A stretch of DNA of 64,000 bases from Bythopirellula sp041737835 (GTDB lineage Bacteria; Planctomycetota; Planctomycetia; Pirellulales; Lacipirellulaceae), in NCBI GenBank assembly GCA_041737835.1, contig JBGSQY010000024.1. The stretch is one strand, 5' to 3'. This document shows, piece after piece, positions 8,446-17,509 of the stretch (within the stretch, counting starts at the first letter, position 1; the number at the start of each line of letters is the position of its first letter). Position numbers and translations under genes: made by a program. The notes beneath the pieces were generated by a model. That model worked only from the letters and a program-made list of their open reading frames with translations, was not told the origin of the DNA and made no database searches.

Positions 8446-10034
8446 CTAGGATTTCCGTACCCGGCAAAACGCCAGGACCGAACACGCTCCCCAAATCAAA
8501 AGGCCTGCCGCAGGCTCGGGTACGGAAGCTATCGCGCTCAAAGCACCGCCGTTATAAGCCGTTTGCCAGGCTGCCAAATCGCTGGAACTAAAGGGAACTG
8601 GTGAGAGCCCTCGCTGCCAGGCAAGGAAGTCACGGCCATCGACATCGCCATCTTCATCGAAGTCGCCCGGCAAAATCGCCAAGCCTTCGTACTGCTGGAA
8701 AATGGGAGGGCTGGCGTTAACATTCACGCCGCTAGCGGCTGGTTCACGGAAGCCGACATAAAACGTCCCCACCATGTCGGGCGTGATCGTATGATTAAAG
8801 ACCTGATCATTAAAACGCGCCTCGACCTCACCGGTGGCTTCATCGTAGTCGATGGCCAAGCGATGCCAATCCGACGGACTTGCTGCGAGATCAATCGTTT
8901 GCAACACGGTCCAATCGGCGCCACCCGGCTTGCTGTCACCGCCGTCGTTAAAATCGATCAGGAACAGCTTCTTGTAGTTAAGCGTATCTTCTTTAATGAA
9001 GACCCAGCCTACGCCCGTATTGCCGTTGGACGTTTCCGCAACGGTTGTCAGCACACCCTCGGGGTCAGGCGTTCCATACAAAGCATCGGTCGTGCCGATA
9101 CCATAGGTGGTCGTTTCCACTTGCTTAGCAGTACCCGTCGCGCCGTTGTTGATCGTGTCAAGGAACGCCAGAATGTCGTAGCTGGTCACCAACGAATTGG
9201 AAGCCACCATATTACCGCCACCGGTTTCATCCCAGGCCACGATGGCTTTCCCACCTTGTGGAGAGGGTGTCGTCGCATGCTTGATCGGGCCACCCACGAT
9301 GGTCGGATCGACGGCACGCGGTGCAACGAAGGAATAACTAAAACCCGGGACAGGTGCGCTTTGTGCCAGCGCATCAACATTCGGGGCCACGAAGGCTCCG
9401 ATCTCCGGCAAGTTGTTCGAGGCGCCAGGTGTCTGTGGAATCACGCCGAAATCACGACCGTTCTTATTGGTGTCTTCACCATTGCGATATCGGCCGTACG
9501 ACTGGGGCGTCTCGACGGTCGTCACCAATTGCGACCAACCACCACCTCCGATTTGGGTAAGCTGCTCAGGGGTCACAAAATCGTATTGGGGATCAAACGT
9601 GAGCTGCACGCCTAAAGCATCCACCAGCTCATTGGCCGGATTTCGGATTTCATAAAGGTTGTTGTCATTCACCAAGAAATCGCTCGTCGACGTATCAAAA
9701 TCAATCAAAGAAGGATTGATCGAGCCCCCCGAATTGGCAATCACATAGTAGGGGTCACTTGCTAAGATCGTTCCGGAGAGAGGTATCGACAAAAGCGTGC
9801 TGCTGTCGTCGAGATCGATCACATTGAGGGTCCAACCATTAAGATCTACATTCGAGCCACTGCCGTTGTAAATCTCGATAAACTCGCCCGTGTCAGCGAC
9901 GTTGGAATTGCCATTGGTACGGTTATCTTGAACCAATTCGTTGATAACAAGTTGAGCACTGGCCAGGGATGTGCTCAGTACTAGGCACCTAAGACAAGGC
10001 TCGCATTAAGAACTCGACTGTTGACTATCCTCAT
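8446..10034 (-). pseudogene. Lamin-tail-domain PEP-CTERM protein with a frameshift in the signal peptide
   Basis: The long frame (stop at 8446) encodes a lamin-tail-like domain (V-I-N-E-L-V-Q-D ... G-E-F-I-E-I-Y-N-G-S-G-S-N-V-D-L-N-G-W-T-L), a large middle region, a dockerin-like GDFDEDGDVDGRDFLAWQRG motif and a V-P-E-P PEP-CTERM tail. This frame has no credible start: reading upstream it meets a stop. An ATG at 10034 with AGGAG 7 nt upstream opens MRIVNSRVLNASLVLGA in the next frame and stops at TAG (9981-9983). Adding one C to the GCC at about 9984-9986 joins the frames and gives a textbook signal peptide ending A-S-A before Q-L-V-I-N-E. It is therefore either a frameshifted gene or a one-base sequence error in a C-run. 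Confidence 0.8.
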
Positions 10035-10471
10035 GATGTGACTCCTAAGATTCATTGGAACAACTCCACACATGGAGAGAAATTGATCGGCATAGAGATT
10101 CTCTTGTGAGTTTGCAGCAACTCCCCAGGAGAAAATGAGTGAAAGGGAATGGATGCGAAAGCCTCTTCGCGCATTCTCTCTGTAGGTAAACGCTTTAAGA
10201 AAAGCATCTGCACCTCGCTCCTTGTCGGAGACCAGGCATCTGCGGCCAATGGCTTTGCCTCGCCCTAGCAGCAGACAAACGGATAAATTCGCGTCCACCT
10301 ACGGCTTTGATATTAACAGGCCGCGCCGAGAGAATACACACTTCTAAGCGCAACTCTTTAGCGGTTTTGCGCAATGCCGTTTGTGTCCTCCGGCATCTTC
10401 AACGACAACAGTATGTAATGCCATGCTGCACGCTTCGAATCACTTGCTATCTCACCTGAGTTGAGGCATCC
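10035..10471. other. 437-bp divergent intergenic region
   Basis: It separates the minus-strand lamin-tail gene and the plus-strand M14 gene, so it should hold both promoters. The AGGAG site for the minus gene lies about 10042-10046. A weak inverted pair ATGCCG (10374-10379)/CGGCAT (10391-10396) occurs upstream of the M14 gene. The ORFs here are not gene-like. Confidence 0.5.
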
Positions 10472-12136
10472 ATGTTGTCGCGTCTCTCGCGGGTCCTATC
10501 ACCCGTGTTTATCCTTGCCATTTTTGTTGTTCCTTCCCGAGCCGCCGTCACGCTCAATGGCAACATCGACTCCGGCTCACTCAAGAGCTATTCAGTCTCC
10601 GGCAACACGGTCAACATCGTGGGGCGCGATTCGTTCGCGGGCGGCGGCTTCAGTTTAGGCGACGAACATTGGCGCTGGCTCTACTTCAAAGCCAGCGGCG
10701 TGCTCGATCAGAATCTCACGTTCTCCGTCGCCGGGGAATTCGGCGGCGATGGTTCTTGCTGCGACGACACAAGCATCGAAACCGACCACGAACTTTACGA
10801 CCACGAAATGGTTTATTCCTATGACGGTGAAAATTGGCAGTTCTTTCCTCATGCCAACAACACCCTGAGTTCCGCCAACGCCAATCCTGCCGACGATCGC
10901 TACACGTTCACGCTGAATGCCCCTTTCACACAAGATGAAGTCTATGTGGCGTACGCGCTCCCCTACACTTACAGCCGTAGCACGACTCATACGCAAACCG
11001 TACTGGCTTCGCCCTGGGCCGAGCCAACCGCAACGGGCAATGCCAATGGCGTGATCGGCCAAGCCCCGGGGGGCATGGATGAGTTAAATCGCTTGCAACC
11101 GGCACGCGATCTCTATGCCTATCGCATCACCAACCCCGCCACCGATTCGGCGACTCCCAAATACAAAGCAGCGTTTGCCACCGGGCAGCATGCCTCGGAA
11201 ACGCTCGGCATTTATACTTATGAAGGCCTCGTGAATTGGCTGATCTCCGATGATCCGCGCGCCGCGGCGCTGCGCGATCAAGCTGAGTTTTTCGCCTATC
11301 CTACTTTGAATGCTTCGGGCCGCGCAGCGGGGCTCACGCGTGCCATGCTGCAAAATCCAAATAACGATCCGAATGGCTATTGGCGTCCTGGCCCGGTGAG
11401 CGGCAACGATTGGGACAGCCCCTTGCGCACCGAGCAAAAAATCAACGGCGAAGCAATGTATAACGATGTGCATGCCACGCCCGGTGATTCGCTCGATTTG
11501 TTTGTCGATTTCCATTCCTCTGTTCCCGACTACGCCATCGTCGGCCCCAACGGCGAGGGCTCTGAAAGTCCCTATGACGAATATGCGGGGCAGTATCGCG
11601 ACGATTGGGGATATATTCGCTCCGGCTATACGGACAATGATTGGTGGCAATCCTTCCGTGCCCTGCAACCCAATATTTTGCAAGAGATCTCCGGCTCTGG
11701 CCCTTCAAGCCTGACACTCGCCGGTTACGGTTGGAACGACGTCTATGGCCTCAATGCCGACATGTCGGTCACGTTTGAAAACCAATTCGGCATTTCGCGA
11801 CCGATCTCCTATTACCACGACCTCGGCAAGAACGCGGGTCTCGCGATGTACGAAGCTTGGATTCGCGTTGATAACCCACTCGAAGGTGACTTCGATGAAG
11901 ATGGCGACGTCGACCAAGGTGATCTCATCGCTTGGCAACAAGGCTACGGCCTGACGACAGGTGCCGAGCACTACATGGGCGATGCCGACGGAGATGGCGA
12001 CGTCGATGGCCGCGATTTTCTTGTCTGGCAACGACAAGTGAGCGGCAGTTTGGTGGCGAATTCGCTGAGCGTGCCCGAACCGGCGGCTGCGACACTCCTG
12101 CTGTTTGCGATACCGCTCTTATTGAAACGGCACTAA
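10472..12136 (+). CDS. Secreted M14-family carboxypeptidase with dockerin-like repeats and PEP-CTERM tail
   Basis: A 554-aa secreted zinc peptidase. The signal peptide ends near S-R-A-A (about residue 25). The next about 160 residues form a beta domain like the one that precedes the catalytic domain in cytosolic-carboxypeptidase (AGBL-type) M14 enzymes. The catalytic domain has G-Q-H-A-S-E-T (HxxE zinc ligands), F-V-D-F-H-S-S (third zinc ligand) and V-T-F-E-N-Q (likely catalytic Glu). Two dockerin-like Ca-binding segments follow (GDFDEDGDVDQGDLIAWQQG and GDADGDGDVDGRDFLVWQR), then V-P-E-P plus a hydrophobic helix and KRH: a PEP-CTERM tail. It likely trims peptides outside the cell; substrate unknown. 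Start ATG at 10472 with the signal peptide directly behind it. Confidence 0.86.
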   Translation: MLSRLSRVLSPVFILAIFVVPSRAAVTLNGNIDSGSLKSYSVSGNTVNIVGRDSFAGGGFSLGDEHWRWLYFKASGVLDQNLTFSVAGEFGGDGSCCDDTSIETDHELYDHEMVYSYDGENWQFFPHANNTLSSANANPADDRYTFTLNAPFTQDEVYVAYALPYTYSRSTTHTQTVLASPWAEPTATGNANGVIGQAPGGMDELNRLQPARDLYAYRITNPATDSATPKYKAAFATGQHASETLGIYTYEGLVNWLISDDPRAAALRDQAEFFAYPTLNASGRAAGLTRAMLQNPNNDPNGYWRPGPVSGNDWDSPLRTEQKINGEAMYNDVHATPGDSLDLFVDFHSSVPDYAIVGPNGEGSESPYDEYAGQYRDDWGYIRSGYTDNDWWQSFRALQPNILQEISGSGPSSLTLAGYGWNDVYGLNADMSVTFENQFGISRPISYYHDLGKNAGLAMYEAWIRVDNPLEGDFDEDGDVDQGDLIAWQQGYGLTTGAEHYMGDADGDGDVDGRDFLVWQRQVSGSLVANSLSVPEPAAATLLLFAIPLLLKRH

Positions 12137-12158
12137 AAAGAAGTAAGCAGAAAGAAAG

Positions 12159-12232
12159 TAGCGGCGGAGGGATTCGAACCCCCGACACGCGGATTATGAT
12201 TCCGCTGCTCTAACCAACTGAGCTACGCCGCC
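12159..12232 (-). tRNA. tRNA-Met(CAT), elongator type
   Basis: On the minus strand this folds as a full cloverleaf: acceptor GGCGGCG, T8-A9, D-arm AGCTCAGTTGGTTAGAGC, anticodon stem GCGGA/TCCGC around the loop ATCATAA (anticodon CAT), and T-arm containing GGTTCGAATC. The elongator Met identity is inferred from similarity to bacterial elongator tRNA-Met; a lysidine-modified tRNA-Ile2 also has a CAT gene anticodon and is not fully excluded. The first acceptor pair is G1-T72. CCA is not encoded. Confidence 0.92.
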
Positions 12233-12394
12233 GCATGTTGATCGTTGCCGATCCAGCGATTTGAAGTTCTCGATTATCGTTCGTAAACTCTCCAAGGTAA
12301 AGGGGGTGGCAATCACGCAAAAAGCCACCGGAGAACCCCAGAGTTATTTTGAACGTATAGCCGGTTTCGCAAAATTTCTTTCGGAGATCGCACC

Positions 12395-13543
12395 ATGAAT
12401 TCTTCGCGACGCTCATTCCTTTCTACGGTTGCCGCGGGCACGGCTGTTCTAGCAAGCAATTCCCTCTTTGCTCAATCACCGGGGCCTGGTTCCGTCATGG
12501 CCACCGAAGGTAAACCCACCGGCAAACCGCTTCCCACGAATGCTCCCGGCGGCAAGCACTATCAACCACCTTATCGCTTCGGCTTAGGTGGGGTCGCCAT
12601 CGGCAATGGTTTTGAACCAGTGAGCGACGAAACGGCCCAAGCCGCGCTGCAAGCTTCTTGGGATGCAGGCGTCCGTTATATCGACACGTCCCCGTTTTAT
12701 GGGTTCGGACTGAGCGAACGCCGCGTCGGACATTTTTTGCATAATCACGATCCGAAGGACTATGTCCTCTCCACAAAGATCGGACGAATCTTCACCGCGA
12801 CGAACACCCCCAACACGGCAACTCTTTGGAAAGATCCTTCGCCGTTCGAGTTTCGCTACGACTACACCGCCGACGGCGCACGACGTTCCATCGAAGACAG
12901 TTTGAACCGCCTTGGTGTTTCGCAAATCGATATCGTCTTCATCCACGATCTCTCGCCCGACAACGGCGACATGAAAGACGAGTGGGTCAAGCACTTCGAA
13001 GTCGCCGCCAAAGGTGCGATGCCCGAACTCACCCGCATGCGCGAAGAAGGCCTCATCAAAGCCTGGGGCTTGGGCGTGAATCGACCCGAGCCGGCGCTGC
13101 GAACCGTTGAAGTCGCTGATCCCGACATCTTTCTGTTAGCAACTCAGTATTCACTCCTCGATCATCAGGAAGCGCTCGACAATACGTTTCCCAAACTTGC
13201 GGAACACGACGTTTCGGTGGTTGTAGGTGCGCCGCTTAACGCTGGTTACCTGGCAGGCCGCGAGCGCTATCACTACGGCGGCACGATCCCCGATTGGGCA
13301 CCCGCTAAACGTCAGCGCATCAGCGAGATCGCCGCCGAGCATGGCATCGACATCCGCACGGCAGCCTTGCAATTTGCCGCTGCACCGCCGATTGTGTCCG
13401 CCGTGATCCCCGGCGCACGCAACGCCGCACAAGCGAAGGCCAACGTCGAGTCGATGAGCATCGCGATTCCCAACGAATTTTGGACGAAGCTCAAAGCAGA
13501 AAAGCTGATTGCTCCCAATGCTCCCACCCCGCAAGCGAGTTGA
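12395..13543 (+). CDS. Tat-exported aldo/keto reductase
   Basis: A 382-aa NAD(P)H-dependent oxidoreductase. The N-terminus has a twin-arginine signal (S-R-R-S-F-L, then a hydrophobic stretch ending F-A-Q), so export of a folded, cofactor-loaded enzyme is likely. The aldo/keto reductase catalytic tetrad can be placed: Asp in Y-I-D-T-S-P, Tyr in F-Y-G, Lys in S-T-K-I-G-R and His in F-I-H-D-L. The family resembles D-threo-aldose/fucose 1-dehydrogenases, which suggests a sugar substrate (inference). Start ATG at 12395 sets the Tat motif at residues 4-8. Confidence 0.93.
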   Translation: MNSSRRSFLSTVAAGTAVLASNSLFAQSPGPGSVMATEGKPTGKPLPTNAPGGKHYQPPYRFGLGGVAIGNGFEPVSDETAQAALQASWDAGVRYIDTSPFYGFGLSERRVGHFLHNHDPKDYVLSTKIGRIFTATNTPNTATLWKDPSPFEFRYDYTADGARRSIEDSLNRLGVSQIDIVFIHDLSPDNGDMKDEWVKHFEVAAKGAMPELTRMREEGLIKAWGLGVNRPEPALRTVEVADPDIFLLATQYSLLDHQEALDNTFPKLAEHDVSVVVGAPLNAGYLAGRERYHYGGTIPDWAPAKRQRISEIAAEHGIDIRTAALQFAAAPPIVSAVIPGARNAAQAKANVESMSIAIPNEFWTKLKAEKLIAPNAPTPQAS

Positions 13544-13780
13544 GTTTAGCGCGACGATTTCATCCAATGAGCTAGCTACCATCTCTCAATCCATTGATAG
13601 CTACTACGGCATCTAAGAGCGACAAGGTTTGACCATCTTAACTAGCTTAAGTTCCCGCGCCGATTTTGCGCCCATTCGTGCCTTGCCAGCAATGCATCAT
13701 TCTCCAGGGGCCTTGTCGGCAATGCCGATACTTTTCCCGATGCTCCGATTTTTCTCACTTTAACGTTTGTGAGACTCGCC

Positions 13781-14296
13781 ATGTTTTCTTTCGCCCTGCG
13801 GCCGGTTCGCCAGCTCGCGCAAGCGCTGCTCGCCAACGATTCGCCTCGCCAAGTTGCTTGGGGCTTCGTGATCGGCATGTTGATCGGTTTGGTTCCCAAG
13901 GGCAACCTGACCGCCATTCTGCTCGGCATGCTGCTGTTCGGTCTGCGCGTGAATAAACCCGCGGGATTGATGGGCATCGGCGTATTCACCTATCTCGGTT
14001 TGTTCCTCGATTCATTCGCCCATCGCATCGGCTCGGCGGTGATCGCTTCGGAATCGTTTCGCACGTTTCATGCAGAACTCTACCAAGCGGCGATCAGCCC
14101 GCTTTTGGGTCTTAATAACACCGTGGTACTCGGCCAACTCCTGATCGGCATATATTTGATCTATCCGGTCTACGTGGTGTCCTATCGCTTCGCCGTCAAG
14201 GTGCAGGCCCCGCTCAGTGCTTGGCTGCTGCGGTACAAAGCGGTGCGCTGGATTCGTGGCGCCGAACTCGGTACGCAATGGGGGATGGAAAGTTGA
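13781..14296 (+). CDS. TIGR03546-family membrane protein
   Basis: A small integral membrane protein that pairs with the TIGR03545 protein that follows. It begins M-F-S-F-A-L-R-P-V-R-Q-L, as expected for TIGR03546, and has hydrophobic segments at about residues 25-55, 65-80 and 110-135. A GTG at 13769 would add four residues; I prefer the ATG at 13781. It overlaps the next gene by 19 bp, which implies translational coupling. Function is unknown; the pair is seen in several Gram-negative lineages. Confidence 0.85.
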   Translation: MFSFALRPVRQLAQALLANDSPRQVAWGFVIGMLIGLVPKGNLTAILLGMLLFGLRVNKPAGLMGIGVFTYLGLFLDSFAHRIGSAVIASESFRTFHAELYQAAISPLLGLNNTVVLGQLLIGIYLIYPVYVVSYRFAVKVQAPLSAWLLRYKAVRWIRGAELGTQWGMES

Positions 14297-16053
14297 ACTT
14301 CATCCGTTGGAAATATCTCGTTCCTCGTTTGATCTTGCTGCTCGCTTGCGTGGCCAGCGTGCGATTCGGACTTGATCCGCTGCTGCACTCTCTGATCGTA
14401 ACCAGCGGCGAATCCACCACCGGTGCCAAGGTCGAGCTCGCGTCCGTGGAAACATCGCTTTGGAATGGTCGCGTTGTGTTGCGTGATCTCCAAGTCGCGA
14501 ACCCACAATCCCTGATGAGCAATTTGCTTGACGCCGAGCATGCCGAATTGCAACTCGACATGAACGCGCTCTTTCACAAGCGCGTGGTCATCAAGAATGG
14601 CGAGATCTCCGGTATTGAATTCAACACCGAGCGGACCGAATCCGGCGCGCTGGAAATTGTTATTGATGAAAACGCTGAACCTTCGGCCCTCGATCCGCTG
14701 ATTGCCCAGGGAGCCGAGTGGGCCGGCGATTGGTTCGATGCGGCCAGCGAACGGCTGGATGCTGACTTCACCGACCAATTGCAAACACCGCAAGTCGCGC
14801 GGGCCCTCGAAGACCGCTGGCAGGGTCAGGGCGATGCCTTGCGCAAGCGTGTGGAAGAACTCAAAACTCGCGGCAAGCAACTCGAAGCCGAGTTCCGTGA
14901 AGTTAAAAGCAATCCATTGCGTGGCGTCGAAAAACTCCCGCAACTTCAAGCACAGCTCAAATTCGTACAGCTCGAATTGGTTTCGATCCAAGAGCAAATC
15001 AAAAAGCTCCCCGAACAAGTGAAAGCCGATCGCCAAGCCTTGACCGCTGCCCGTAAGGCCGACGAAGCTTTTATCAAAGAGCATCTCAAATTCGGCCGCC
15101 TCGATGGCGACAATCTCACGCAAGTGCTGCTTGGTCAGCCGGTCGCCGAAGGGACCCAGTCGGCGATCGATTGGATCGTGTGGGCGCGCAAGCGACTCCC
15201 CACGAACTCGACCAAGCAAATCGCCAAGCAGCGGAGCCGCGGCACCGACGTCACCTTTGGAATCGCGCAGCCCAAGTTCCACATCGAACGATTGGGCCTC
15301 TCGCTCACAGCTCCGATTTCGGGCGAGCCGATGCAGTTCGTCGGTTCGATCACCCACGTGAGCGATCAACCTCGCCTGCTTGCCGAGCCCGCGAAATTGC
15401 AACTCATGGCCACGGGCGTTGTCCCCGCGACCTTGGAAGTCGTTTCCGACCGGCGTGGCGACGTGCCTCGCGAAGAATTGTTCCTCACCTGCACGGCGAT
15501 TCCCATGGCGGGCCAAACCTTGGGCAAGTCCGACAAGCTCGCACTCGAGCTTTCGCCCAGCACCGCGAACATTCGCGTGGAGCTAGTGCTCACCGGCGAT
15601 GATCTCTCCGGCGAAATCTCGTTCACACAACCCAATTTCCGCGTCTCTCCGCTGGCCAATCCCAACAGCAGCCAAACACTCTTGGCGGCGTTGTCAGAAG
15701 CCTTCGGCAAAATCGACGGCGTCTCGGCCGAGATTCAACTCGCCGGCACGCTCAAACGGCCCCAGATCAAACTCACCTCACCAGTCGGCCAGCAACTCGC
15801 CGACGGCATCAGCACGGCCGTGATCAATCTCGCCAGCAAGAAGAGCGAAACGATGCTCGCCAACGTCTCGGCCCAGATGACCGAGCAACTCGCGAAGCTC
15901 GAATCGACCAAAACCAAACTGCAAGACGACCTCACAGCCAAGCTCGGCGAGAATCAACAACTGTTTGAATCGCTCGCCACATTCAGCACCGGCGACACTC
16001 GGCTCCCCGTGCCCCAACTCGGCTCGCTCGGCGGCAGTTTGCTGCGGAAGTAA
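14278..16053 (+). CDS. TIGR03545-family AsmA-like envelope protein
   Basis: About 591 aa from the ATG at 14278, which follows the end of TIGR03546 in overlap and sits just before an N-terminal membrane anchor (W-K-Y-L-V-P-R-L-I-L-L-L-A-C). The rest is probably periplasmic: beta-rich segments at both ends and a Glu/Lys/Gln-rich helical region (about residues 175-300) with likely coiled coil. The C-terminal part recalls the AsmA/TamB family, which is involved in envelope assembly or lipid transport; this similarity is my inference. The upstream in-frame GTG at 14221 would bury the anchor. An apparent 444-aa frame on the opposite strand is a shadow. Confidence 0.84.
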   Translation: MGDGKLNFIRWKYLVPRLILLLACVASVRFGLDPLLHSLIVTSGESTTGAKVELASVETSLWNGRVVLRDLQVANPQSLMSNLLDAEHAELQLDMNALFHKRVVIKNGEISGIEFNTERTESGALEIVIDENAEPSALDPLIAQGAEWAGDWFDAASERLDADFTDQLQTPQVARALEDRWQGQGDALRKRVEELKTRGKQLEAEFREVKSNPLRGVEKLPQLQAQLKFVQLELVSIQEQIKKLPEQVKADRQALTAARKADEAFIKEHLKFGRLDGDNLTQVLLGQPVAEGTQSAIDWIVWARKRLPTNSTKQIAKQRSRGTDVTFGIAQPKFHIERLGLSLTAPISGEPMQFVGSITHVSDQPRLLAEPAKLQLMATGVVPATLEVVSDRRGDVPREELFLTCTAIPMAGQTLGKSDKLALELSPSTANIRVELVLTGDDLSGEISFTQPNFRVSPLANPNSSQTLLAALSEAFGKIDGVSAEIQLAGTLKRPQIKLTSPVGQQLADGISTAVINLASKKSETMLANVSAQMTEQLAKLESTKTKLQDDLTAKLGENQQLFESLATFSTGDTRLPVPQLGSLGGSLLRK

Positions 16054-16420
16054 GGCGTGACCTTGCCTATCTACTAATAGTTCTCCGCGCACTCGGTCGG
16101 TTTGGGGTAGCACTGACACTTAGTCCTACAGTTGCGCCGTATCGTGCAGACATTGCAGGACAAGTGTCAGTGCCGCTTGCGACGAGAGGTTATTTGCATC
16201 GACAACCTCTTGTGCTTCGCACACCGATCCGCCATAGCGGATCCGGCACAGTTAACAGATATGGAAAGCATTCTGCGGACAAAATGTCGGTGCTACCCGC
16301 TCATTAATTAAGAACGTCATGCAGAATTCGAGCAAGCACTGGCAAACCAGTTGCACTAAGCTCTAGAATTAGGCTGTCGATGCCGGACATGTCATCTTTT
16401 CTTATAGGAGTTCTCCGAGC
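16054..16420. other. 367-bp gap with a palindrome
   Basis: No gene is seen. A long imperfect palindrome lies at 16110-16173. The AGGAG site for the next gene is at about 16406-16410. Confidence 0.5.
16110..16173. repeat. Long imperfect palindrome
   Basis: GCACTGACACTT (16110-16121) pairs exactly with AAGTGTCAGTGC (16162-16173), and the stem continues inward with GTCCT/AGGAC after one unpaired base. The spacer is about 23 nt. The AGGACAAG core is similar to the TGGACAAG of the 7130-7216 element, so both may belong to related dispersed repeats. Confidence 0.6.
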
Positions 16421-17509
16421 ATGAAAAACGACTACGTGCCATTTTCCGGTAAAAGTATATCAAGCTTTGTCGCCCTGCTTCTTTCCTTCAATGTTTGTAT
16501 TGCAAGTGCGCAGTTAGTTAAAGAATCCGTTCCTAAGTCCGCAACCCTCCAAGCCATGCGTGAAGCGTGGGCCAAGCGGACGGGTACGTTAGATTCTTTG
16601 GCGATACATTTTGATATCGATGAGATCATCAAGGGCGTGGGAAAGAAAAAAGCCACACGCGGCGATGCCTTGTTTGCCGAGCCAAAGCCGGTCGAAGATT
16701 TGCACTCCAAGGTAGCTCTTGATTACTACTTTGAAAACGGAAAGATGGCGTTTAATCGCTATTCAAGTAAAGTGATGGATCTCAACGATCCAACAATCAC
16801 ACGGCCACAAAAAATTCAGTATTCATTCGAAGGTAGCAAGAATTGTTCTCTTTGTGTGGAGACCCTGCTGCCTATGGGTTCTATCGATGTAGAGGCGTCC
16901 CCATCGCAAGCGATTCTCACCAACCTGGACTATCTCGCAGTCAGTCTCTGGAGAGACCCGAAAACCGTGCTCGAGAAGATTGGTTACTCTTATGATGACA
17001 TGGTCTTGGATGAAAAGAATGTCGTCCTAGACGGGATGCCGTGTAAAAGAGTTTCCATCCCGAGAAAGGGATCCAAAAGCATGATGTCGAAATTGGACGT
17101 CTCTGACGATGGCAATTTCCTACCTCTTCAATGGCAAACTTGGGTGAACGGGCGGTTGCAAACCAAGCTGACAGTAAAGTTCGTCAACGATAAACAATTG
17201 GGATCTCGCATCAGTGAATGGAGCTACATGGGACACGATTCCAAAGGAGTCGCAAATAAAACAAGAAGGGGTAAAGTTGATAGTTTCAAAGTCGGTGAAG
17301 ATATTGTAGACAGCAAATTTGAAATCGATTTTCCTGCCGGTACACATGTCATCAAGACAGACGCAGGCAAAAGAACGTATTTCAAACAGAACGGTGACAA
17401 ACTCGTTCCAATTGAAAAGAAAGACTTTGGTAAACTGCCCACACCTGACGGTTTATTTATGCATTCTCCCGGGTCCGAAGACTTACTTCCTGGGAAGCCC
17501 ACGGCGTGA
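16421..17509 (+). CDS. Secreted protein of unknown function
   Basis: A 362-aa protein with a likely signal peptide: a short polar start, then S-S-F-V-A-L-L-L-S-F-N-V-C-I-A-S-A-Q. AGGAG lies about 10 nt before the ATG at 16421. The mature part is Lys/Asp-rich, with a M-R-E-A-W-A-K-R start to the helical segment and repeated beta-type stretches including G-M-P-C-K-R-V. This pattern recalls the LolA-like fold of planctomycete secreted proteins, but I see no diagnostic motif. It stands alone between two repeat-bearing gaps. Base composition is more A/T-rich than in the upstream pair. Confidence 0.7.
   Translation: MKNDYVPFSGKSISSFVALLLSFNVCIASAQLVKESVPKSATLQAMREAWAKRTGTLDSLAIHFDIDEIIKGVGKKKATRGDALFAEPKPVEDLHSKVALDYYFENGKMAFNRYSSKVMDLNDPTITRPQKIQYSFEGSKNCSLCVETLLPMGSIDVEASPSQAILTNLDYLAVSLWRDPKTVLEKIGYSYDDMVLDEKNVVLDGMPCKRVSIPRKGSKSMMSKLDVSDDGNFLPLQWQTWVNGRLQTKLTVKFVNDKQLGSRISEWSYMGHDSKGVANKTRRGKVDSFKVGEDIVDSKFEIDFPAGTHVIKTDAGKRTYFKQNGDKLVPIEKKDFGKLPTPDGLFMHSPGSEDLLPGKPTA

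Noticed and set aside
9981..10298. 105-aa ORF as a separate gene
   Set aside because: Only the final 17 codons from ATG 10034 look real; they are the displaced start of the lamin-tail protein. The upstream part shows no gene-like features.
13680..13725. Direct repeat (GCCTTGCCAGCAATGC and GCCTTGTCGGCAATGC)
   Set aside because: A 16-bp pair with two mismatches, once only, in a short gap; too weak to call an element.
14182..15516. 444-aa open frame on the minus strand
   Set aside because: It is antisense to the TIGR03545 gene, has no recognisable domain, and its composition follows from the coding strand.
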